From contig NC_133325.1 of NCBI RefSeq assembly GCF_042186555.1, positions 294,458,609-294,522,608 of the forward strand: a stretch of DNA of 64,000 nt, read 5' to 3'. Positions 10,850 to 22,475 of this stretch are shown here, piece after piece. Position 1 is the first letter of the stretch. Each line of letters begins with the position of its first letter. Below the pieces are notes generated by a model that saw only the letters and a list, made by a program, of their open reading frames with translations, made no database searches and was not told where the DNA came from. A program made the position numbers and the translations under genes. The stretch comes from Aquarana catesbeiana (lineage: Eukaryota > Chordata > Amphibia > Anura > Ranidae).

Positions 10850-11866
10850 GCTCTGTATTTTATACAGCATAGCACATCAGCTGGGGTATGTGTGGATTTA
10901 TACTTCACGCCAATATTATTTTTTAAATATAACCGTATTATGTTCTAAGAACAAGACTGACCAAATAAATGTTACTAAATGTCCTATTGATATTTGCACT
11001 GATGCATTATTAAAGGACTCTGTAGTTCCTAAAGCCTTTGTATTAGCAGCTTTGGTATATATAGCAGGAGAGTGATGTCAGTCCTATGGAGTGTAAGGAT
11101 GAAAAGTCACTTAATATCTTAATACTGTGCTTGCATAACCTAAAATTGCTGTTTAAGCAGGAAGCTCTCTATAGTCACGACGGATGAGTGTTCTAGGGTG
11201 TCCTAAAATTAGAATATCAATAATGTGAAAGTTAATTGAGTTAGTGGTCCATTTTCTGCTTACTCTTCTGGCTAGTTTTTTCCGATATACCTGTCTAGCA
11301 ATGCTCTGACAAAGTAGTGGTTTTATTTACTGGTGGTGCTGACTAATCCCCCAGCCGATGTGGAAAGAGGATTTGCTCTAACCTATTTTACACAGAGGAT
11401 TAAGGACAATTAGGTTCCTCTCTGGATCTCTATGAAGAAGTCAGGTACAATCCCCTGAGATGCACATCTGTTCATGCACTTTGAGAAAGAGTATAAAACA
11501 TTAATCAGGATGCAAGGCTGACTAGAATTGTAGTGCCAATCCTGCCCGTGGATGTGTTTTGGTGCCAGTCCCTGAAATGCATTTATCTTGCTTCTGATGT
11601 TTTGAATGCGACGTCTCTGTTTTCAGTAACAAGGCTTATACATACTTAAAGCGTTTTGCTACTTAGAAAGAAATGTTATACTCCGCTGGCAATTGATCTG
11701 CTTGTTTAACCAGAACAAATACGTTATTAAATTGGCAACTGGGTTTTTGTGGATGCTGTGAACTATTTTTTTTATATAAATATTGTGCTTGATCCTCGAT
11801 TAACGCCCTTTGTAGCAGAACTTAATTAAATAAAATATAAGTCACTGTAGAAGAATATTTGTATAG
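10850..11866. other. Unique AT-rich sequence, nothing recognised
   Basis: No repeat ends, domain-like frame or tandem array were seen. It is one of the few stretches of about 1 kb without an obvious transposon. Confidence 0.5.
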
Positions 11867-12733
11867 AAATATTAAATTTGGAGGCCATGTGGACTTCAAT
11901 GCTACTTGCATGGACAACAACACTTAAATGATCTAAAAGCATTCTTTTATTACTTCATTAGGATAAAACATACATAGTATTGTGCAAAAACAAAAAAGGC
12001 ACTAAAGCACTTTCGTACTAATGGATAATTACATAGTGATACCAATAACTGAATTTTATAGTTTATCACATGAAGCTTATTCATTTCTTCTCGACAGGTT
12101 TTGCGGTACTGTCTGCTTCTTCAGGAGTATATTTAGGGATCAAAATTTGCTATAGAAAAAGCAATAATGATCATGACAAGGAAAGTACATCACAGTGTAT
12201 ATGATAGCTGGCTATGATATGGCTAAACATGAAGACTTATACAGTGGAGATGCTGTCCTACCCAGCGTTCTACTTCCTGTAGCTTCCCCCCCATACTCGC
12301 AGGGGAGAAGTGCTTTTGTGGCATTTCGCATGGTGTGAATCCCCTTGGGTGATAGGCAAGCATTTTTTGCATCTCCACTGTATATGTCGTCATGTTTAGC
12401 TATATAACAAGCTATGTACTTTTCTTGTCATGATTATTGTTTTTTATGTAGACCATTTTACTCTCTAAATATACTCCTGAAGAAACGGACAGTACCACAA
12501 AACGTGTCGAGAAGAAACAGATAAACTTCATGTGATAAACCATAAAATTCAGTAATTGGTATCACTATGTAATTATCCATTCGTAAGAGAGTTGTTTTTA
12601 GTGCCTTTTTGTTTTGGCACATTTTTTATGCATGTTTTATCCTAATGATGGCATAAAGGAATGCTTTTAGATCATTTAAGTGTTGTCTATACAAGTACCA
12701 TTAAAGTCCACACAGCCTCCAAATGTAATATTT
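11867..12733. mobile_element. Foldback element with arms of about 380 bp
   Basis: The segment is a giant imperfect inverted repeat. The left arm (11867 to about 12256) begins AAATATTAAATTTGGAGGC and the right arm (about 12364-12733) ends GCCTCCAAATGTAATATTT. Paired landmarks include CACTTAAATGATCTAAAAGC with GCTTTTAGATCATTTAAGTG, GGATAATTACATAGTGATAC with its inverse, and GCTTCTTCAGGAGTATATTT with AAATATACTCCTGAAGAAAC. The roughly 107-bp centre is non-coding. No transposase is present. Confidence 0.85.
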
Positions 12734-12894
12734 ACCATATATACAATGATTTCAGGGTGAAGGTACATTTTAAGTGTTTAATGCTTTTTGGAACATAATC
12801 TCCTTACTGTAGAAGAAGATATGAAAAGAACCAAGTCTGCTCATAGACATTAGTGGTCAGTTAGACATGCAGCTGCTCTCAGGACAGCATATCT

Positions 12895-13288
12895 TTAAAG
12901 GATAAGTACATTTTAAAACAAAGTTCACCTATCCTTTTTGCCCCCCCCCCCCAACCTAACCAGACCAACCTTCCCTCCACAGAAGAATACTTGCCTCAAT
13001 CCATCGGCCTTGGCTTTAATTGTCTGTACATTCATTGCTACAAGTTTTCACTGACCTCTACATCCCTCTAGAACCCTATGAGACCATTTCTCTTCACATC
13101 TGGCCCTATAGAATTCTAATGGGCGGTAATGCTTAGGTGCAGCCAGGACAGTGAATATTTGCGGCACTGGAGGTAAACAAACACTGGAGACCATGGCTGC
13201 TGGATTAATGGAAGTATGCATCTGTAGGGGGGGTTAGGTTAGGTCAAGAGACTGGAGCAAAAAGGGATAAGTGCACTTTGTTTTAAAA
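12895..13288. mobile_element. TTAA-associated MITE
   Basis: The left end is TTAAAGGATAAGTACATTTT with AAAACAAAGTTCACC. The right end is GGGATAAGTGCACTTTG followed by TTTTAAAAT. These are imperfect inverted repeats of about 30 bp. The interior has no coding potential. It abuts the next repeat without spacer. Confidence 0.65.
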
Positions 13289-13289
13289 T

Positions 13290-13756
13290 CCTCTTGTGGT
13301 TGTAAACCTCAGACATGAAATATGAACAAAGCTTATCCTTCTATAGTGTCTCAATTAGGAGCACTAAGTGTGATTTCTGTCTGCTGCTTCATTGCTCTGC
13401 TCTTAGCATAAATCACTTCTGAAAAGTTTTCCTGACACCAAGAAAAAAAAGGTGACGGTGGAGGAATCTCCAGCTGATTGACAGCCTCAACTCTGTTTCT
13501 GTGTGCTGTGTGGAGGGGGTGTGTCTCTTCCCTCCAATCACCTCTCAGAGCTCTCCACACTGGGCACTGCAGAGTGTAATTTCAGTTCTCCGCCCCCTTT
13601 TTTCTGAACTCTCGGACAACTTTAAAATTCAGCACTTTGAACAGATGTAGATAAACAGGTCAAACTTATGTAGGAGGATTTATTTAATCTCTGTGTATTA
13701 CCCGAGGATAGTCCCTTCACTCACTGGATATATGTGAGGGTTTACAATCACTTTAA
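13290..13756. repeat. TTAA-type MITE, copy 1 of a pair
   Basis: Shares long blocks with 51624-52072: TGTAAACCTCAGACATGAAA, AAGTTTTCCTGACACCAAGA, TTTGAACAGATGTAGA and GGTTTACAATCACTTTAA-type ends. The left end, TGTGGTTGTAAACC, is the inverse of the right end. The two copies are clearly related but diverged, with small indels. Non-coding. Confidence 0.75.
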
Positions 13757-14049
13757 AGAGCTGTGGGGCACTCTGTAAACTTGCAAGGTCATCTCTGCCA
13801 ATGAAGGTGAAATGGTCAGTGAAGCAGACAGACAGTGCTATTGCCATTTATCTCAAGAAAGAACATAGACCATGACAACAGGCTTTCTATCTGATCAATG
13901 TTTAACATGCAGTTAATAGGCCAGTAAATTATTGAATAAAGAATAGTGCAACATTGTATCACATAAATAAACCCAAACAAAAGATGTCCAAAGTGCAAAG
14001 AAATCCAGCAGAAATGTGAATCCTCGAACGATAACACAATAGCGTGGTC

Positions 14050-14260
14050 CCAGTGTTCAGATCAATTCAAATACACCCGTTTATAGATGCAAGAAAGATC
14101 GGCTGCTTACCAGATAGCCATGATCATCACTATTTACAGCGAATGGTCAAAAACGCGCTTTCAGGGTTATTAAGGCTAACCCCCAGCCGATGAATCACCT
14201 TTGCTCCTGACAATCCACCTCGATGGTGCTCAGAGACAAAAGGCTGGAAGCGCTTTCTTT
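14050..14260. repeat. Fragment of a foldback-type repeat
   Basis: The words AAAAACGCGCTTTCAGGG and TTTATTGTACTGT are reminiscent of the cores at 12098-12135 and 32579-32625, but the arms are not matched here. I cannot place the boundaries. Confidence 0.3.
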
Positions 14261-14709
14261 AAAAACATTTATTGTACTGTACATACACTTAATACACTTA
14301 AAATGTCCAAGGACCAGAAAGGACCTCACAACATATAAAATACTGATGCATGGCATTCCTATGGGCTGCGTGTTATCTGTCCTGCTCATTCAATCACTTG
14401 TGGTGCCCCCTTTTTGTTTCTGTTCTGAACAAAACTTTTTCATCATTTTCTGCATGGTATACATTTTATCTATAGTATAATTTTTTTTTTTTAATGTAGT
14501 TTTACACTATGGAATTTTTAATACATTGTTTATTTATGTTTACGTTCGGTTTATTTATGTGATACTATTCTGTACTATTCTTTATACATATTTTCGGGTT
14601 TAGTATCACAAGCTTTAGTATCAGCAGCTACATTGAGTGGGCATGCCTAAATGCAGAGACCTTTTTGTATATATCCCAGTAAATTTTTGCTTGTTCCCTT
14701 TAACAAACC

Positions 14710-14990
14710 TAAAGCCCCGTACACATGGGCAGAATGTCAGGAGACATTTGCCAGTACAAAAAATACCGGCTGACATTCAGCCTTTGTTTTAAGTCGGTCT
14801 GTCCAACAGAAGCCAGCTGTTCAGCCGATGTGCATGCTGGAAAACCAGCGGCTGACCTACTCCCGATAAGCGTTCTCAGCCAATAGCAGAGAACGCTGAT
14901 TAGAGTGTTCTGGCATGAGGGGCATCCACCTGTCAGAACACGACAGTTCAGCGGGGGAGATCGCTGGACTAGCCTTGCATGGTTAGTACA
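14710..14990. repeat. MITE-like repeat, one end only
   Basis: The left end, AAGCCCCGTACACATGG, is of the same style as the element at 3593. No matching right terminus was found. Short inverted words (TCAGCCGATG, GGCTGAACAG region) give local stems. Confidence 0.4.
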
Positions 14991-15674
14991 GCGGCTCCTG
15001 ACCGGAGCTGTCTCTCTACAGAGAGAGGTCATGGTGGGGAGGGAGCCTGCTGCCCCTCAACACAGGCTGCCATGTGGTCTCAGATGGGCTACCTGACGGC
15101 CTGAAACACTGAAGCTGAAACTCCTGGTTCTCCTAAGAGCTGACTGAGGGAGGTAGTCCACGGATCCTGTCTGGTATCATGGAGGAAGGTGACCTGTGGC
15201 CAAGACCTTGTAAGTACAGACCCCCTAAAGGGGGATCCTGGAAACTGGTGCTGCTAAATCCCCCTTTGGATGCTAAAAGTCAGTTGCTGGGTGTAGGCTA
15301 AAGGGGACACAGAAGAAGAAGCCTGTCTTGAAGAAGCAAGGTCCACTAAAGCCTTCATACTAAAAAGGGACTTTGCTCTATTTTGTACAGCCTGCTGCAT
15401 ATTTCTACTGACAGTCTGCTACACAATTCTCCTGAGAGAGCTGTCCTCATGTGAATAGTTAATTTGGAGTATTCTACTAAATCCCTTCCCCTATCCAAGT
15501 TCTCCAAATAAAAAAACAAAAAAAAAACCACATCCCCTAGACTGGTTATTGGAGACAACAAGCTGAAGAGTTTGTGCACCTGGCTGTGTGAGAAAATACC
15601 CTGTGCTTGTCTGTGGATTATACAGAGGGACGCCCGGGCAACCAAAAATTCAAGCGGGTGCTGCTGGGGTAGCG
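14991..15674 (+). mobile_element. Candidate LTR-type repeat
   Basis: An AATAAA at 15507-15512 lies about 165 bp before a terminus reading GGTAGCGCTACA. The layout, a promoter-like unit with poly(A) signal and a CA end, resembles a solo LTR of a Ty3/gypsy-type element. No 5' TG boundary or flanking 5-bp duplication could be fixed, and no gag or pol is present. Confidence 0.3.
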
Positions 15675-16062
15675 CTACACTAGCATAAAAGTGCCATGGC
15701 TAAATATTTTGCCAAAAATTTCAGTGTGGTGTCTTTTTTATTTTTTTTATTTTGTTGATTATATTAATTTGTTTATATGCCACCTTCAGTCCCATGACTT
15801 TTTTGCCTCACAAAGGCAATGGAGCCATGCAGAAGAGGAAACCAGCTGCAGAGATCTTTGGATCGGCTTTCCAAGGAAGGAAGAAGAACTTTCTCAGTTG
15901 TAGCATGTCAGCTGCTAGAAATGCTAATCAAATGTTGGGGTTTATTAACTCTTTACATTATCAATTATTACAGTCAGATGGAGTAGTTGGGTGTTTCTCA
16001 TACACACAATTATCTCATATATTGAAAGCTAGCTAGTTCATTGACAACCATTCTTGTAGAAC

Positions 16063-16300
16063 TTAAAGAGGGATTTTACCCTTAAAGATACAAATACAGT
16101 AGTTGCTGACTTATATATGAGATACTTACCAGTCTCTAGAGTCCAGCACGGTTCTTCTCATTGGTGACATCCGTCAGTGCTGTATTCTTGGTTTTGGGAG
16201 TCGGCTGTGCCTTCCTCAAGTCGCATTCAAAAGGGTTAGGAGCTCGGGGTGGGGAAGAGGATAAGCTGCATTTTCACTTTCGAGTGGAGATCTGCTTTAA
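16063..16300. mobile_element. TTAA-flanked short repeat
   Basis: TTAAAGAGGGATTTTACCC lies on the left and GTGGAGATCTGCTTTAA on the right, with TTAA at both outer edges. The inverted match is weak beyond the first bases, so the assignment to the TTAA-MITE group is tentative. Confidence 0.45.
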
Positions 16301-16575
16301 AGTATATGTGAACTCTTTCTTTGAAAAACCCATCAAACAATGTGCAATAGTATCTCCAAGGAGAAGGCATAGACACAAACTGACCATACTAGGATGGATC
16401 TGCTTCTGTCCATGGCATGGTCAGTTTAAAACAGAAAAGAGGAGGGACCAGCTGGATCAAGGATCACCATGTATTTAACAGCTAATGAACAAAGACAACA
16501 GGCTACATTTACCATAAAGTACACGTAAACCTAGACTTATATCTGACATGTCATATTTTTGGGTAACATACACTT

Positions 16576-16905
16576 TTAAAGAGAAACTCTGAGAAAGGGT
16601 CATAGACAGTAATGAAAATATGATTTCTAGCATTATCCTAAACTACTATAAAAAAAAATTGATGGGGGGGGGGGGGTTTATAGCGGTTTGTGTGTTGGTG
16701 ATGTACCTTTTGCTTCTTCCTGTCTGGTAGGATTGTTGTCACCACTACAGTAAGAAATGGGGAATTATTTTGAATGCATCCTTGGACAGGAATAAAAACC
16801 TGACAGGGGTCCTAAGGTTTTTTCCCATGGTGCCAACAAAAAAATTGATTGGACAGTTTAAATAATGGCTCTCCAAACCATTATAATTCTCTCTCAGAGT
16901 TTAGT
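16576..16905. mobile_element. MITE with AAACTCTGAGA ends
   Basis: TTAAAGAGAAACTCTGAGA at the left is matched by TCTCTCAGAGTTTAG at the right. A G-run near 16664 lies inside. TTAA is evident only at the left edge. Confidence 0.55.
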
Positions 16906-17330
16906 TTTATTAAGCATCAATGTAGGATAATATAAGGGCTCATTGGCATCTCTAGGCTTTGCCTTTTGCCATGCTGCAAAACGAAAAATCCATAGATGTG
17001 ATCTATGACCTTCTGCTGTTGCTTAAGGTGTTATGAAATCGCTTTGTGGGTAACATGGGGTCAGATACAATAAAATGTTTTTTATTTTTCTGAAAATTCA
17101 CCTTTAATGCCTAAGATGAAATGTTGCCATATTTATACAGCACATGGTTTTTACAATTCTTCTGATCAATGTTGGCTTCCTTTACGATGTAGCTGCTACA
17201 ACTTTAATGGACTGTTCGTGAAGCATTAGCTATAACTATGTTATTTTTATTTATGTTTTCTTTTTTTCTTTTTTCTTGAAAATTAAGTGCAATTTTATTT
17301 TTTTTTCTTGATTTTTTTTTTTTTTTTTCA

Positions 17331-17660
17331 GTGGGTTTCATGTATTGTTTCTTTGAATAAAGAAATAATGTATGGAGATACCTACAGAGACCAGATGAGC
17401 AATCTCCAGTTGATGGCCATTAGCAGTTGGCGTGAGCCTCTTGGCCAACCTTGGGCAAAACAGCAGCTGATTGCTATTGTTTCTGTATGAAATAAGCTGG
17501 CAGTGGTCATCTGGCTGTACAACCCAAACATGTGTGTTTGGGTTGTGTGATCTTATGATAGTCCTGTAATGTTAATTGTAATTCTCCTTTGTTCAGATTT
17601 GTAATATGTGAGGAAATTGTTCAAGTAAAAAAAATAAAAATGATTTATAGCAGAAAAGAG
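17331..17660 (+). other. Speculative terminal exon or pseudo-exon
   Basis: A long pyrimidine tract (about 17287-17328) ends in CAG, like a strong 3' splice site. An open frame follows for about 53 codons (including YGDTYRDQMSNLQLMA) to a TGA at 17488-17490. AATAAA lies at 17633-17638. I do not recognise the peptide and there is no second exon to join it to. Poly-T plus CAG arises by chance in AT-rich DNA. Between stop and signal sits a perfect 12-bp stem, 4-base loop hairpin (17519-17546). Confidence 0.15.
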
Positions 17661-18775
17661 GTCCTGGCCTGAAGGCCCGTATAGGAATTATGCATGTTTA
17701 GCGTTGACTTATAAATAAATGTGTTATGGACTCCTAGTTCTAATGCTGTTCTGTATTGCGAAAAGGAGACTACAATATTTGTGTCTGCATCAAATTACCA
17801 TGAGCACTATCCTTTTGTTTTGTTTTTTTTTTTAAGTGTTTTACCAGAGACAATAATATCTGAATTATTGTTGCGATCAGCAGGAGGAATATCCACTACA
17901 GTAGATGGTTTATGTATATTGCTGCATGCTAGATATGAGTAGATGACTTATTTTCTGAATTGCATTACACAAGAGAGCTAGCAGAGGAACCTTAAATGGA
18001 GTCTGACATAGTACAGCTCCTTTGTGTATATTAACCATTGCTTTCTGGAAAGCCTGATCTAGGGATAATCTTCACTGCCAGCTACAGTAGTGAAGCATGG
18101 GGATGGATTCCCAGCAATGTAGATTTTACAATATTGACTTTCAGTATGTAAAGATTTATATAAATGATGTCTTTAGGTCTGCAGAATATACTGCAATTCA
18201 AAATAGCATGATTGTTCTATATGCCTCATAACACTAACCTTCTAAATTTACCGTCGAATTGTCTATTTTTCACTTTTTTTTTTTTTTTCACTTTTTTTCA
18301 CTTTTCTCTAGTGTCTTGGGAATTTGAGTTTTTGAGAATGTCGAAGGCTGGCCAGCTTTCCTTTTTCCTCAACATTTTCCTCTCCCATCATTTTAAATAA
18401 TTATTACGGAGGCTATGTAGTGCCCCAAGGGCAGCCTCACACACTTCAATAGGCCACCCAAGTAGTTGCACTTTTTCATGAGTTGAGAATGAGATCCATT
18501 GCATCAAGTTAGGCAGCCTATTCAAAATACATGGGTTGTAATGCACCTAAATGGCCAAATATTTCAGTCTTGCTGCAGTTTTTTGCAGCACACCAAAATG
18601 CACACTGAAAAGAATGTGGGAGCTGTCCCTCTGGTGCTCAACAGGTGGCGCACTCGACTATTGGGACCAGGGCTTTATGGAATGGGCCAGCTGCAACCAT
18701 TTTTATTTTAAGTGTTTACAATAGAATTTTTTTTTTTTTTTTTTGAGCCCATACACATTTTACAAATTTTTAACT

Positions 18776-19116
18776 GGGCGGCACAGTGGTGTAGTGGATA
18801 GCACTTTCGCCTAGCAGTAAGAAGGGTCGCTGGTTCGAATCCCGACCATGACACTACCTGCCTGGAGTTTGCATGTTCTCCCTGTGCCTGCGTGGGTTTC
18901 CTCCGGGTACTCCGGTTTCCTCCCACACTCCAAAGACATGCTGGTAGGTTAATTGGATCCTGTCTAAATTGTCCCTAGTATGTATGAATGCGAGTTAGGG
19001 ACCTTAGATTGTAAGCTCCTTGAGGGTAAGGACTGATGTGAATGTACAATGTATATGTAAAGCGCTGCTTAAATTGATGGCGCTATATAAATACCTGAAA
19101 TAAATAAATAAATAAA
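18776..19116 (+). mobile_element. tRNA-derived SINE
   Basis: The head carries a pol III A box (TGGTGTAGTGG, 787-797 offset at 18787-18797) and a perfect B box (GGTTCGAATCC, 18832-18842), as in a tRNA. A conserved body follows (CATGTTCTCCCTGTGCCTGC, CTCCGGTTTCCTCCCACA, CCAAAGACATGCTGG). The tail reads GTAAAGCGCTGC...GGCGCTATATAAATACCTG and ends in (AAATA)n. This tail matches the 3' end of the L2-like LINE at 23386. SINEs are non-autonomous and copied by a partner LINE. Confidence 0.92.
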
Positions 19117-20173
19117 CTGATGAATTTGAATGTTAGGTGGTGGAAGAATGACAGAGGACACATGCGTGTATGTGCCAGATCCACATTCCAGAGTATGATG
19201 AGAACAAGTAATGTGTGTTACTGTGCTTTTGTGCAAGAGAGCAGGAGAATATTTCCTGTTTTGATGCTTACTCTTCAGTAGAGAATTTATTTTCAATACC
19301 AGTATACAATGTTGAATTAAAAAAAAAAAAAAAAAAAAGATTCAGTTCAGTAAATGTGATTTACATCATTCTTATAATTCCTTTTTCTTTAAACAATGTG
19401 GCAGTAACAACTGATTTCTCTTTAATGTGTGCCATTTCCGGTCCCTCAGAAGTTATATCATTCAAATGTAGAGGAAGTAGACAAAACTGTGGTTTGAATG
19501 CAGAGCCTAGTTAGCTTTTGTAGGTTAAGAAGAAATTGTCACTCGGCGGAGAAGTACACACACTCTCTCAATCGCTAGTTGAGAAATGACAATATTACCC
19601 CACACCAACCTTTTTAGGCAATCAAATTCTAATACCAGTAGTTGAATATTTCACAATGACTCCCAGATCATTGCTTTGGAAACCTAGCATACCTCTGAAA
19701 TTGTTCTCAGCAATGTATAAAGAGTAACTTCATTTTGGTGAAAAAAAGGGTGATCAGTGTATATTGCAAAGAATTTGGCAAAGTTTGTTGCAAATTTCCA
19801 CATTTCTGCTCTGAAGAAGTAGCTGTTTGGCCATGTCCTTTTCAAACTGATTCTGAATGGGAAGGTTGGGTTCATTATAATCAACTGATTAGAAGAGTTG
19901 CAATGTCCGGTCACTAGGGAAGGAGCTTAAGCACAAAAGCTCCTTAACTACCTGGGCCTCATCCTTGCCGAGATACTGTTTCATGACCGGCTGGCTACCT
20001 ATATGCTCGACCCTAGTACAATAAATATTAGCAATGGCAATATAGCCTCCCCCCAATATCTTCACTGCATGTTAAACAATTGTACTGCGTCTTCTCTAAC
20101 TTGTCTTGGCCTCTTATTAAGCCTAGTTCTTGTGATACATCATTCATGCATTGCACTCCTTTAAAATTGTTCT

Positions 20174-20596
20174 TTAAGGAGAAGTATGGGGTTTTGTTTA
20201 TTTTAAGAATCATACTTGCCTAGGTGGATGCAGCTTCAGACCCACTAATGACTGTCCCCCCGCTGGCTCTAACATTGAAAACCGAGCGATCAAACACCGC
20301 GGATCACTCAGATCTCAGGGATCCCTGAGCAGAGAGCTGGTGACTGTCAGTCATCGTCTCTCTACTCTGCCCCCCCCCCGCAATGCTCACTGGAGCGCTG
20401 GGCTGTGGAGGAGGCTGAGCCCGGTGCTGGTCCAGGCATGTGAGTGGATCCCGACTTTGACGCAATCTTGCCCAAGCCTGGACTGACTCCGCAGACAGCG
20501 GGCTTCAGCTATTCACAGAAGTGCTGAACGAACTGCATTCCTGTTATCCACAGGAGAAGTACAACAAGACGAGCTGTGGCTGTACTTCTCCTTTAA
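20174..20596. mobile_element. TTAA-flanked MITE with GGAGAAGTA ends
   Basis: The left edge TTAAGGAGAAGTA and right edge TACTTCTCCTTTAA form an inverted repeat flanked by TTAA on both sides (20174-20177 and 20593-20596). The interior has a C-run and GC-rich stretches but no coding frame. TTAA duplications are typical of piggyBac- and Kolobok-mobilised elements; which one applies here is not shown. Confidence 0.7.
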
Positions 20597-20639
20597 GTAA
20601 CTTCAGACCAGGCCAAGTTGAATAACCATAAACATTTTT

Positions 20640-21207
20640 TACTGAAGATGTTTTTAAAGTAACAAATAACAGTTCACATTGTATCTTCAATACGCATTCC
20701 TGTACGTGATCTTCTAAGTACCTCTCAGACAGTCCATTGGTGCCCTTAATTGCCCATGATGTAGTCCTATGTTATAAAGGTGAGAACGTCCTTAAGTCCA
20801 TAACCCTGGAACCCAGACTGGGCTCCCACAGGGGGTGGTTACGTGCAGTTCAAATCCTTAACAGCGTTCTGTTCCTTAAGTGGGGAGACCTTTATTGGGT
20901 TTCCAGTTTAGATACAAAACAGAGCCTATTGGGCATACCCAGGCTCGGTCCATATACATCACACTAAAACAAACATTATATATAAAAAAATAAAACTCTA
21001 ACAGTAGTGCCGTTATTGGCACTAGAACAAAACTACATGCTCCAGTAACTACTGAGATTGTTAGAGTATTGTAGGTATCTGCTGCTCAGGGGTAGAAGTA
21101 AGCCACATTTAATAAGATGGAAGTCGCAATTATTAGACATGTAGATTGGACGTGGGTTCAGTTACATATCGTATACATGTCCATCTGGTCTTTTGTAAGG
21201 TAATCTA
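20640..21207 (-). other. Probable 3' untranslated part of the L1-like LINE
   Basis: It lies directly downstream, on the reverse strand, of the last ORF2 stop. There is no domain, and no clear poly(A) tail was seen. The true 3' end could be anywhere between about 20600 and 21000. Confidence 0.35.
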
Positions 21208-22460
21208 CTAATTAGACGATTCAGGGTCAGTATTGGTAGACAGGTCCTCTACCCAAATGTCCCAGACCTTGTGGAATTTTTTGGGGCATCCTCTCGCTAA
21301 ATAGTTGGCCTTGTACAGTGGTAAGTTGACATTAATTTGTTTTTTTCCACGTGGTTAGGGTTGGAGCTGATGGGGATTTCCATTGGAGAAGAATAATTTT
21401 CCTTGCATAGAACAATAGTAATCCTATCGGCGTCCTGGAGGTCAGAAGATGAGCCAGTGTCCAACAAATCTCCACTGTCCGGGGGAACATGAATAGTGGT
21501 CACAGAGTGTATGTCCGAGACCACCGCTTCCCAGAAAACTTGAATATTAGGGCATTGCCAAAATACGTGGATAAAGTCTGCTGAGTCCGCCACACAACGT
21601 CAACATTCTGCAGAAACGGAGGGATATATTCTGTGTAAACGCACAGGCGTGAGATAGATCCCATGTAGGAGTTTGTACATTCTCTAGGGTCCAGGTATAA
21701 AAAGCTACTGGTTGTTGTTTAAATTGGATTTGAAAGGCGTGTCTCAACTGTAAATATCTAAAAAAGTATACATTAGGCAGGTCAAATTGCAATTTTAAGG
21801 TGTCAAAGGGTTTCATTTCTTCAGCTATACATATCTGCTCTAAATATTTATATACCCTTCACTGCCCAAATATGTGGATCAGGTATACAGGCAAATAATA
21901 ATGGATTGAGCCATAGGGGGTATGTTGTGAAAAATGATCGGGGGGGCTAGGACGTAGAGCTTGGGCCAGCAACCAGGCTTTCATGGCTACAGTCAAAAGA
22001 AGGGAAGCAGAAGCCCCTCTGTATAAGAGGTTTATAAGAGCCTCAAAGGAGCCTACACAGGATGCTTCTAATACTACTGCCGCATGGGTCTCATTCTGTG
22101 CGAGCCAGTTATGGGCATGTGTGAGCATGGGAGCCAGGAAATATATGTAGAAATTCGGGCACGCCAAACCTCCTTGCAGCCACGGCCGTTGCAAGACTGT
22201 CAACTTAAACGTCAGTTGTTGTGAGACCCAAATGAAAGCAGTTAAACTAGAATGAATTATTTAAAAATATTTTTTGGGAGTCCACACTGGCGCATAGAGA
22301 AAACCAGGTAACAGCTTAATTTTAAACAGATTTATGCGCCCTGTTAAAGTCAAAGGGAGATTGGCCCATGCCCTCAGTTTAGATTTCATATTGTCAAGAA
22401 GTGGAACTAAATTTTAAGACCCAATATTCCGAAGTATCCGAGCAAATCTCAATACCTAGG

Positions 22461-22475
22461 TATTTGATACTAGAT
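22461..22475. repeat. Left target-site duplication of the L2-like insertion
   Basis: The 15-bp word TATTTGATACTAGAT recurs exactly at 23387-23401. Joining the flanks at this word restores the L1 reading ...LLWSSSIKYLGI... Confidence 0.92.

Noticed and set aside
12098..12135. Regulatory site suggested by a conserved GTACTGTC word
   Set aside because: It is part of the foldback arm and is explained by the inverted repeat.
18776..18850. tRNA gene
   Set aside because: A and B boxes are present, but the sequence continues into a SINE body and tail; it is a SINE head, not a free tRNA gene.
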